Assembly (NCBI GenBank): GCA_938004315.1
Contig: CALKWG010000032.1
Location: 1-27,554, forward strand
Origin: an uncultured Spirochaetaceae bacterium
GTDB lineage: Bacteria; Spirochaetota; Spirochaetia; Treponematales; UBA12059
Reading direction: 5' to 3'
Length of the DNA stretch: 27,554 nt
Made by a program: the position numbers and the translations under genes. Below are positions 21,503-27,554 of this stretch, one piece after another (positions within the stretch are counted from its first letter, which is position 1; each line of letters starts with the position of its first letter). Under the pieces are notes generated by a model. The model did no database searches. It saw only the letters and a list, made by a program, of their open reading frames with translations, and was not told the DNA's origin.

Positions 21503-21937
21503 TTAACCGGCTATGTTGACGCCCTGGGCCCGCTCGCTACCCGAGCCCTGAGCTTGGGTGGCCGCGACGCTCCAAGCGGAGCGCAGCTCTTCGAGCATGC
21601 CCCGGACCGCCTTGATGCGCTCGGGAGCCTTGGCGATGTTCGCCTCCATGAGCTCGCGGTTGAAGTAGACGTAGAGCGAGAAGAGGTTCTTGGCGATGTC
21701 GCCGCCTAGCTCGAAGTCCAGGCTGGCCATCAGCTCGGTAACGATGTCCTGGGTCTTGGATATGGCCGCGTTGGCCTTCTCGATGTTCGCGGGCTTGCTC
21801 TTGATGCCGTCGGCGAGGAGCTCCACGGCGCGGTCGCACTGCTTGACGGCCTCTTCATAAAGCATGACGACGAGCTGGCCGGGACTGGCCGTCTTGACGC
21901 GGGTCTCGCGATACGCGGCGAGCGGATTATGGTTCAT
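21503..21937 (-). CDS. fliS: Flagellin chaperone FliS
   Basis: FliS binds the C-terminus of flagellin in the cytoplasm, prevents premature polymerisation and delivers it to export. The 144-aa protein has the diagnostic N-terminus NPLAAYRETRVKTASPGQLV followed by VMLYEEAVKQCDRAVELL, and the later FSLYVYFNRELMEANI. These residues form the four-helix bundle; length is usual. The start ATG follows a GGAGGGGG stretch. A near-consensus sigma-28 promoter lies 32-58 bp upstream, so it is a late flagellar gene that heads the fliS-flgN unit. Confidence 0.95.
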   Translation of the reverse strand: MNHNPLAAYRETRVKTASPGQLVVMLYEEAVKQCDRAVELLADGIKSKPANIEKANAAISKTQDIVTELMASLDFELGGDIAKNLFSLYVYFNRELMEANIAKAPERIKAVRGMLEELRSAWSVAATQAQGSGSERAQGVNIAG

Positions 21938-21968
21938 GCGCTTCCCCCTCCCTCAGGGTCTCTTTCTA

Positions 21969-21995
21969 TTGTCGGCGCCCGGCCGGCCGGCTTTA
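21969..21995 (-). promoter_or_regulatory. Sigma-28 (FliA) promoter of fliS-flgN
   Basis: On the minus strand TAAA (21992-21995), exactly 15 bp, then GCCGACAA (21969-21976): one mismatch to TAAA-N15-GCCGATAA. It starts directly after the stop of the J-domain gene, and predicts a leader of about 25 nt for fliS. Confidence 0.78.
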
Positions 21996-21998
21996 GGG

Positions 21999-22502
21999 CT
22001 ATTCGTCCCCGAGGGAACCGGTATCTTTCCAGGTCTCGATGATCCTATACGCGTCGTTGATGCGCGCGCAGACCTCGGTCGCGCGTTTCTGCGCCTCCGG
22101 GTCGGCGCCGTGGCGGTCGGGATGGTGCAGCTTGAGAAGCCGCTTGTACGAGGCGCGCACCTCGTCGAAGCCCGCCGTGGGCGCGAGGCCGAGGACCTTG
22201 TAGGCCGCGGCCAGCTTGGCCCGCTCGTTCGTCCTGAAGCCCTGGCCTCCTGACGAGCGATCTTGGCCGCCGCGGTATTCGCGCTCGGCTCGCTCCTCGC
22301 GCTCGCGCCGAAGGCGCTCCTCCCGTTCGCGGTCGTCGTTCAAGAAGGCGTCGAGCTCCTCCATCGCCTCGTCTAGGAAGGGGTCGCCCGACGAGGCCGG
22401 GTTGGAGAAGGGGCGCTCGCCCGAGCGGCGCTCGGAGAAGGGCTCGTCGTCGTTCATGAACGAGCGGAGGATGGTGCCGAGCCTGTCGAAGATTTGATCC
22501 AC
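21999..22502 (-). CDS. J-domain (DnaJ-like) co-chaperone with C-terminal J domain
   Basis: The 167-aa protein carries a J domain at its C-terminus (about 98-165; AAYKVLGLAPTAGFDEVRAS, then HPD at 127-129), which should stimulate the ATPase of a DnaK. The N-terminal part starts DQIFDRLGTILRSF and continues with an acidic segment and a very charged Arg/Glu stretch (REREERLRREREER), without Gly/Phe-rich or zinc domains, so it is not a canonical DnaJ. I choose the GTG at 22502 with GAGGA 5 nt upstream; an ATG at 22547 would add 15 basic residues. It is followed at once by the fliS promoter, and a link with flagellar export is possible but only positional. Divergent to psuK. Confidence 0.85.
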   Translation of the reverse strand: MDQIFDRLGTILRSFMNDDEPFSERRSGERPFSNPASSGDPFLDEAMEELDAFLNDDREREERLRREREERAEREYRGGQDRSSGGQGFRTNERAKLAAAYKVLGLAPTAGFDEVRASYKRLLKLHHPDRHGADPEAQKRATEVCARINDAYRIIETWKDTGSLGDE

Positions 22503-22592
22503 GCTATTCCTCGCGCCGTGATGACGGCTATACAGCCGCCTACGCATGCCTTTTCGCCGGCGCGGGAGCTGGCCGGCGCTTCGAACTACCCC

Positions 22593-22598
22593 TATACT
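22593..22598 (+). promoter_or_regulatory. -10 box of psuK (leaderless type)
   Basis: TATACT (5 of 6) lies 7 nt upstream of the psuK ATG at 22606. No good -35 is found at 16-18 bp spacing. No Shine-Dalgarno precedes the ATG, so the arrangement matches the leaderless sites at 14256 and 16689. Confidence 0.45.
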
Positions 22599-22605
22599 GT
22601 ATCGA

Positions 22606-23586
22606 ATGAGCGTGTCATCGACAAGTATGCCCCGCGGGGCGGAGCCGCCTCGGCCGTCGGGCCGCCGGCCCCGTGTGGCCGTCTACGGCGGCGCCAACGC
22701 CGACATCCAAGGCTTCTGCTACCGGCCCTATAAGGCGGGAGACTCCAACCCCGGCCGATCCACCATGGCCGCCGGCGGCGTCGGCCGCAACATAGCCGAA
22801 AATCTAGCGCGCTTGGGGGCCGAAACCGAGCTCGTCACCGTCTTCGGCGACGATAATCTAGCCGATTTCATACGGGTTTCATGCGACGCGGTCGGCCTTC
22901 GCTACGAGCGCTCAGTCTTCCTGAACGGCGAACCCAGCCCGCGTTACCTGTGCATCCTGGACGCCGACGGCGGCCTCGTCGGCGCGGTGGCGGCCATGGA
23001 CGCGCTCGAGCGCTTCGGCCCGGAGGCCTTAGCCGCGCGTTACGCGCCGGGGGACGAGGCTGACGCCGTCGTGCTGGACGCCAACCTGCCGGCGGAGACG
23101 CTCCTTTCCGCCGCCGAGCGCTGGCGCGACAAGCCCCTGCTCCTCGATACCGTCTCGGAGGCCAAGGCGGGGAAGGCGAGGGGCCTCCTGCCCTACCTGG
23201 CGGCGATCAAGCCCAACCGCGCCGAGGCGAGCCTCCTTACGGGGCTGGCCGAGCCGGCGGCGGCCGCCGCCGCGCTCCTCTCTGCCGGCGTCCGCGAGGC
23301 CTTCGTCTCTTTGGGGGCGGGCGGCCTCCTCTGGCTCGGGCCCGACGGCGGCGGCATCGCCCGGCCGCCTTCGCTGCCGGTCGTGAACGTCTCGGGCGCG
23401 GGCGACGCCTTATCGGCCGCCCTTGCATGGGGCGCGGCCTTGGGCTTACACTCTAAAGAGAAGGCTCGGCTGGCCATGGCGGCCGCCGGGCTCTGCGCGG
23501 CGTCGGCCGAGGCGGTGAACCCGGCCCTGGACGCGCGCTCCCTCTATGAGCTGGCCCGAGGAGTACGCCTTGAACCCCTATCTTGA
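22606..23586 (+). CDS. psuK: Pseudouridine kinase, PfkB family (PsuK)
   Basis: Phosphorylates pseudouridine at the 5' position, giving the substrate for PsuG. The 326-aa protein has PfkB signature 1 region AAGGVGRNIAENLARLG (about 55-71), KPNRAEASLLTG (near 202-213) and the catalytic signature NVSGAGDALSAALAWG (261-276, Asp267). PfkB kinases differ little, but the next gene is psuG, which makes pseudouridine the likely substrate. I start at ATG 22606 (MSVSSTSMPRG); the frame is open to 22546, but that section does not look like protein and holds the -10 box. The stop overlaps psuG. Confidence 0.9.
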   Translation: MSVSSTSMPRGAEPPRPSGRRPRVAVYGGANADIQGFCYRPYKAGDSNPGRSTMAAGGVGRNIAENLARLGAETELVTVFGDDNLADFIRVSCDAVGLRYERSVFLNGEPSPRYLCILDADGGLVGAVAAMDALERFGPEALAARYAPGDEADAVVLDANLPAETLLSAAERWRDKPLLLDTVSEAKAGKARGLLPYLAAIKPNRAEASLLTGLAEPAAAAAALLSAGVREAFVSLGAGGLLWLGPDGGGIARPPSLPVVNVSGAGDALSAALAWGAALGLHSKEKARLAMAAAGLCAASAEAVNPALDARSLYELARGVRLEPLS

Positions 23587-24484
23587 CCTGAGCCCCGAAG
23601 TCGCCGACGCCCTGCGCGCCGGGCGCCCCGTCGTCGCCCTGGAGTCCACGATCATCTCCCACGGCATGCCGTATCCGCGTAACGCCGAGACCGCCCTCGC
23701 GGTGGAGCGCGTCGTCCGCGAGTCCGGCGCCGTACCGGCGACCATAGCGATCTTGGGCGGTCGGCTCAAGGCGGGCTTAGGCGAGGCCGAGATCCGTAGG
23801 CTCGGCGAGCTCGGCCATAAGGTCGCCAAAGCCAGCCGACGCGACCTGCCGGGCATCGTCGCCGCCGGGGCCGACGGCGCCACCACCGTCGCCGCCACCA
23901 TGATCGTCGCCGGCATGGCGGGCATACGCGTCTTCGCCACCGGCGGCATAGGCGGCGTCCATCGCGGCGCCGAGTCGACCATGGACATCTCGGCGGACCT
24001 GGACGAGCTGGCCCGTACCGACGTCGCGGTGGTATGCGCCGGCGCCAAGAGCATCCTGGACATCCCTAAAACCCTCGAGTACCTGGAGACCAAGGGCGTG
24101 CCGGTCATGGTGTACCGCGGCGACGAGTTCCCCGCGTTCTATACCAGCCGCTCCGGCGTCGCCGCCCCGGCCAGGCTCGACGAGCCTTTGGCGATAGCGG
24201 CCCTGCTCAAGGCCAAGTGGGCCATGGGGCTCTCCGGCGGCGCCGTGATAGCCAACCCCATCCCGGCCGCGAACGAGATGGAGCCGTCCGTCATCGACGC
24301 GGCCATCGACAAAGCCGTCGCCGAATCGGTCGAGCGCGGCGTCAAGGGCAAGGACGTGACGCCCTTCCTCCTGGCCAGGGTGAAGGATTTGACCGGCGGC
24401 GATAGTCTTGAATCCAACATCGCCCTCGTCATGAATAACGCCCGCCTGGCCGCCGCGGTCGCCGTCGAGTTGGCCGGCCTATGA
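23570..24484 (+). CDS. psuG: Pseudouridine-5'-phosphate glycosidase (PsuG)
   Basis: Splits pseudouridine 5'-phosphate into uracil and ribose 5-phosphate, breaking its C-C bond. The 304-aa protein is highly typical: PVVALESTIISHGMPYPRNA, KASRRDLPGIVAAGADGATT (with the Schiff-base Lys expected in this segment), ATGGIGGVHRGAESTMDISA, VVCAGAKSILDIPKTLEYLE, GGAVIANPIP and the C-terminal GGDSLESNIALVMNNA. I select TTG at 23570, since GAGGAG lies 6 nt upstream and NPYLDLSPEV is the family N-terminus; ATG at 23546 is an alternative. It overlaps psuK by 17 bp and the following sensor gene by 4 bp (ATGA). Confidence 0.95.
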   Translation: MNPYLDLSPEVADALRAGRPVVALESTIISHGMPYPRNAETALAVERVVRESGAVPATIAILGGRLKAGLGEAEIRRLGELGHKVAKASRRDLPGIVAAGADGATTVAATMIVAGMAGIRVFATGGIGGVHRGAESTMDISADLDELARTDVAVVCAGAKSILDIPKTLEYLETKGVPVMVYRGDEFPAFYTSRSGVAAPARLDEPLAIAALLKAKWAMGLSGGAVIANPIPAANEMEPSVIDAAIDKAVAESVERGVKGKDVTPFLLARVKDLTGGDSLESNIALVMNNARLAAAVAVELAGL

Positions 24485-27400
24485 GCGCTCGGCGCCCCGG
24501 TTCGGCGAGCGCGGCCCTGGCGGCGGCGCTTCTATTCGCCGCCTTCGCGAGCTTAGGCGCGCAGACCCAGGCGTCCTCAGCCGGCCCGGCCGTCGAAGCC
24601 CCCGAGCGCGCGGTGCGCTTCCTTAACACCGGGGTGCGCGAAGGCCTGGCCAACGCCAGCGTCTCCAGCATCGTGCAGGACGCGGCCGGCTTCATCTGGC
24701 TCGGTACCCAGGGGGGCCTCCATCGCTGGGACGGCTCATCCTTTACCATCTACGAGAACGAACCCTTCGACGATACGACGCTGCCGCATAACCTCATCCA
24801 AACCATGTTCCTGGACGCCGACGGCGGCACGATCTGGCTGGGTACCTACGGAGGCCTCGTCCGCTTCGATACCAAGACCGGCCGCTTCGATTCCTGGGCT
24901 CACGATCCGGCCGACGAGCGCTCTCTGTCCAACGACGTGGTCGTGGCGATAGCCCGCGACGGGCAGGGAAGGCTCTGGGTCGGCACCCTTGGAGGCCTCG
25001 ACCGCATGGACGAGGACGGCTCGGGCTTTACGCGTTACCGGGCGGCGCCTGAAAACGCGCGGGCCTTGAGCGCCAACGTGATCCGCGCCTTGCATCTGGA
25101 TACGCGCGGGCGTTTCTGGGTAGGTACCTCAGGCGGCGGCCTCCTCCGCTATCTGCCCGAGGGCGATAGCTTCGAGCGCTACGCGACCAAGGGCGGCGTC
25201 GGGCCGGCCCTGCCCTCGGACTACGTCATGGACATCGACGAGGCGGCCGACGGCTCGCTTTGGCTCGCGCTCTGGTTCTACGGCGCGGCCAAGCTGGACG
25301 CGGACCTGGCATCCCTGACGCCGTATCGGCTCGCCGACGAGCGCAGCTACTTCATAAACGCCCGGGAGCCCGGCTACGTTCGCGTGGGCAGCTGGGGCGG
25401 CGGCCTCTTCGAGCTCGACCCCGGCGGCGGCGAGCCGCGCCGCTACCGCAGGACCGAGGACTACGCCTGGTCCCTGCCCCACGATACGATGTACTCGATG
25501 CTCGTCGACCGCTCGGGCGAGGTCTGGGTGGGTACTAACGGCGGCGGCCTCTCTCAGATGCTCCGCGACCCCGAGAGCTTCGTCATTTTCGAGCATAATC
25601 CTAAGGATCCGGCCACCATCGGTCCGGGAAAGGTAAACGCCATCCTGGAGGATAGCCGCGGCCGGCTTTGGGTCGGCTCGTATAACGGCGGCCTGGCGGT
25701 GGCCGAGCCCGGTTCTTCGCGATTTAAGCACTACCGGCATAGCCCGACCGACCCAAGGAGCCTCCCGAACGACATCGTCACCAAGATCTACGAAGATAGC
25801 GCCGGTGAAATCTATGTGTTGACCAACGGGGGCATCGCCCGTTATCGGCCCGACGTAAGCGGTTTCGATCGGATCCAACGCGACCCGAACCGGCCCGGCT
25901 CGCTCCCCGACAATATCGTGTACGAGATGCTCGAAGAGCCGGGCACGGGCAATTTCTGGATAGGCATGTATACCGGCGGCCTGGCGTATTGGGACCGTAG
26001 CGCCGACCGCTTCGACCATTATCCGGCGCGCTTAGGCGAGCCGGGCGCCCTGGGCGACAACCTCGTCTACGCCCTGGCCTACGACGCCCGCGGTCGGCTC
26101 TGGGTCGGCACCAACGGCGGCCTCTTTAGGCGCGAGGCCGACGGAAGCTTCGCCGCGTACCGGCCCCAGCGCGATACCTTGGGCACCCTGCCTTCGCGTA
26201 TCGTGCGCGGCCTACGCCTCGACGCCGCCGGCCGCTTCTGGGTAGCCACCAACGGCGGCGGCGTGGCGCTCTACCTCCCCGAGACCGACGCCTTCCGTTA
26301 CTGGACCAAGCGGGACGGGCTGCCTTCCAACGTCGTGCTCGCCGTGAGCGAGGGCGCCGACGGGACGATTTGGGCCTCGACCGTAACGGGACTGGCCTTC
26401 TTCGAGGAGGGGAGCGGGCGTTGGCGGCCCTTCGGCGGCCCGAGCGACCTGCGCTATAACGAGTTTACCGTCGGCTACGCCACCGGCGCGGCCGGCAGCC
26501 TGTACTTCGGTGCCGTAAACGCCCTCTATCGCATCGACAGCCGCCGCATCGCGCGGCGCGAGTTCCTGCCGCCGGTGCGCATCACCCGTATCCTCGTAGA
26601 CAACCAAGCCGCCGGCGAGACTTCGCCCTGGTTCCAGACCGCGCTAGGCGTACCGCATAATGCCGGCAGCGTCTCCTTCGAATTCGCGGCGCTGGACTAC
26701 CGCGACCCGGCGCGGAATCAGTTCGCCTATAAGCTCGAGGGCTTGGACGAGGATTGGATCTATTCGGGAAGCCGGGCCTATGCCGCCTATACGAATTTAA
26801 GGCCGGGCAGGAGCTATGTCTTCCGCGTCATCGCCTCGAATAACGAGGGCGTCTGGAACGAAGAAGGCGCCCGGCTGGTCCTGCGCGTCCAGACCAGCCC
26901 CTGGCTATCCTGGTGGGCGATCGCGCTCTACCTCGCCGCGGGGGTCGGGGCGCTCTGGTTCGCCGCCACGTTGCGCTCCCGCGCCCTGCTCAAGGGCCGG
27001 GTCGACGAGCTATCCAAGCTCAAGGGCGAGCTCGAGGAGGCGAACGTCAAGCTCGAGGAGCTGGCCTCCCGAGACGGCCTGACGGGCTTGCCCAACCGAC
27101 GTTCGCTGAACGCCGAGCTCGAGCGCCGCTACGACGCGGCCTTAGGCTTAGGCGAGCCCTTGGCGGTGCTCATGATCGATATCGACTGCTTCAAGCCCTA
27201 CAACGACCGCTACGGCCACCAGGCCGGGGACGAGGCCCTGATGGCCGTCGCGACGGCGATCAAGGCCTCGCTCGAGCGCCCGCAGGACAGCGCCGCGCGC
27301 TACGGCGGCGAGGAGTTCGCCGTCGTGCTGCCCGGGGCCGACCTGTCCGGGGCGACCAAGGTGGCCGAGCGCATACGCGCGGCGGTAGAGGCTTTGGGCC

Positions 27401-27554
27401 TGCCGCACGCCGCCAGCACGGCCGGCTCGGTCGTCACGGTGAGCGTCGGCGCGGCCGCGGCCGTGGCCGACGGAGACCTGAACCAATATATGCTTTTAGA
27501 CCTGGCCGACGCCGCGCTGTACCGCTCCAAGGAGGCCGGGCGCAACCGGATCTC
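24481..27554 (+). CDS. Two-component-type propeller sensor diguanylate cyclase, 3' truncated
   Basis: Transmembrane sensor that should make c-di-GMP. At least 1024 aa are in the window; only the last few residues seem missing. Order: signal peptide (about 1-27), 13 or so propeller repeats with W-[IVL]-G-T-x-G-G-L motifs from residue 72 to about 640, enough for two seven-bladed propellers, a Y_Y_Y domain (about 733-800, LEGLDEDWIYSG), one membrane helix (811-832), a short coiled coil and a GGDEF domain (864-1024). The active-site signature is YGGEEF (941-946), with an intact inhibitory I-site RPQD (933-936), so it is probably active and feedback-limited. The propellers face the periplasm, ligand unknown. 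The start overlaps psuG by 4 bp. Confidence 0.94.
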   Translation, partial: MSARRPGSASAALAAALLFAAFASLGAQTQASSAGPAVEAPERAVRFLNTGVREGLANASVSSIVQDAAGFIWLGTQGGLHRWDGSSFTIYENEPFDDTTLPHNLIQTMFLDADGGTIWLGTYGGLVRFDTKTGRFDSWAHDPADERSLSNDVVVAIARDGQGRLWVGTLGGLDRMDEDGSGFTRYRAAPENARALSANVIRALHLDTRGRFWVGTSGGGLLRYLPEGDSFERYATKGGVGPALPSDYVMDIDEAADGSLWLALWFYGAAKLDADLASLTPYRLADERSYFINAREPGYVRVGSWGGGLFELDPGGGEPRRYRRTEDYAWSLPHDTMYSMLVDRSGEVWVGTNGGGLSQMLRDPESFVIFEHNPKDPATIGPGKVNAILEDSRGRLWVGSYNGGLAVAEPGSSRFKHYRHSPTDPRSLPNDIVTKIYEDSAGEIYVLTNGGIARYRPDVSGFDRIQRDPNRPGSLPDNIVYEMLEEPGTGNFWIGMYTGGLAYWDRSADRFDHYPARLGEPGALGDNLVYALAYDARGRLWVGTNGGLFRREADGSFAAYRPQRDTLGTLPSRIVRGLRLDAAGRFWVATNGGGVALYLPETDAFRYWTKRDGLPSNVVLAVSEGADGTIWASTVTGLAFFEEGSGRWRPFGGPSDLRYNEFTVGYATGAAGSLYFGAVNALYRIDSRRIARREFLPPVRITRILVDNQAAGETSPWFQTALGVPHNAGSVSFEFAALDYRDPARNQFAYKLEGLDEDWIYSGSRAYAAYTNLRPGRSYVFRVIASNNEGVWNEEGARLVLRVQTSPWLSWWAIALYLAAGVGALWFAATLRSRALLKGRVDELSKLKGELEEANVKLEELASRDGLTGLPNRRSLNAELERRYDAALGLGEPLAVLMIDIDCFKPYNDRYGHQAGDEALMAVATAIKASLERPQDSAARYGGEEFAVVLPGADLSGATKVAERIRAAVEALGLPHAASTAGSVVTVSVGAAAAVADGDLNQYMLLDLADAALYRSKEAGRNRI

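Noticed and set aside
25129..26019. 296-aa minus-strand frame opposite the propeller sensor
   Set aside because: The plus strand encodes repeated W-x-G-T-x-G-G blades; the antisense frame repeats are only their reflection.
1..27554. CRISPR arrays, insertion sequences, prophage or toxin-antitoxin modules
   Set aside because: No regularly spaced repeats, transposase, integrase or phage-type proteins were found on either strand.
27540..27554. Adapter sequence at the right end
   Set aside because: The final bases continue the GGDEF reading frame (RSKEAGRNR) and do not match the read-1 or read-2 adapter.

Overview
The window is a contig end from a GC-rich spirochaete, probably Treponema/Spirochaeta-like. 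The evidence is two tandem FlaB-type flagellin genes with the spirochaetal start MIINHN, a flaG-fliD-PilZ flagellar block next to the t6A genes tsaE and tsaB (an arrangement I recall from Treponema), and a fliS-flgN chaperone pair. The first 47 bases are not genomic: they are an untrimmed Illumina i7/read-2 adapter with its 8-base index. Genomic sequence starts at base 48, inside the Walker A motif of an ABC ATPase.

Layout. 48-3193 (+): ECF-type vitamin transporter (ATPase, EcfT, S component) followed by a CoaX-like protein with altered ATP motifs. 3231-3385: promoter, elongator tRNA-Met with an atypical T arm, and a strong terminator. 3402-4774 (+): a small orphan gene and a GNAT-like protein. 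4761-7373 (-): HD-GYP phosphodiesterase, tsaB, tsaE and a small conserved gene behind one promoter. 7464-13953 (-): flagellar block flaB, flaB, flaG, fliD, an unknown protein and a PilZ c-di-GMP receptor. 14268-21003 (+): alpha/beta hydrolase, poly(A) polymerase-like PcnB, a DUF4912 protein, a GH57 branching-enzyme homologue without its catalytic Glu, a NOX/ferric-reductase-like flavocytochrome and a YbaK-type deacylase. 21028-22502 (-): flgN, fliS and a J-domain protein. 22606-27554 (+): pseudouridine catabolism genes psuK and psuG, overlapping by 4 bp a large two-propeller sensor diguanylate cyclase that runs off the end.

How the parts fit. Three proteins form a possible c-di-GMP circuit: a GGEEF synthase with intact I-site, an HD-GYP hydrolase with complete metal and GYP residues, and a PilZ receptor encoded inside the flagellar block. 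Flagellar genes are preceded by sigma-28-like sequences, the best before fliS. Several housekeeping-type genes have a -10 box only 6-7 nt from the start codon and no clear Shine-Dalgarno, suggesting leaderless mRNAs.

No transposase, integrase, CRISPR array or phage gene was seen. The most unusual signals are the two proteins whose folds are recognisable but whose active-site motifs are changed (CoaX-like at 2399, GH57 at 17420), the leaderless promoters, and the long hairpin-rich flagellin leaders.
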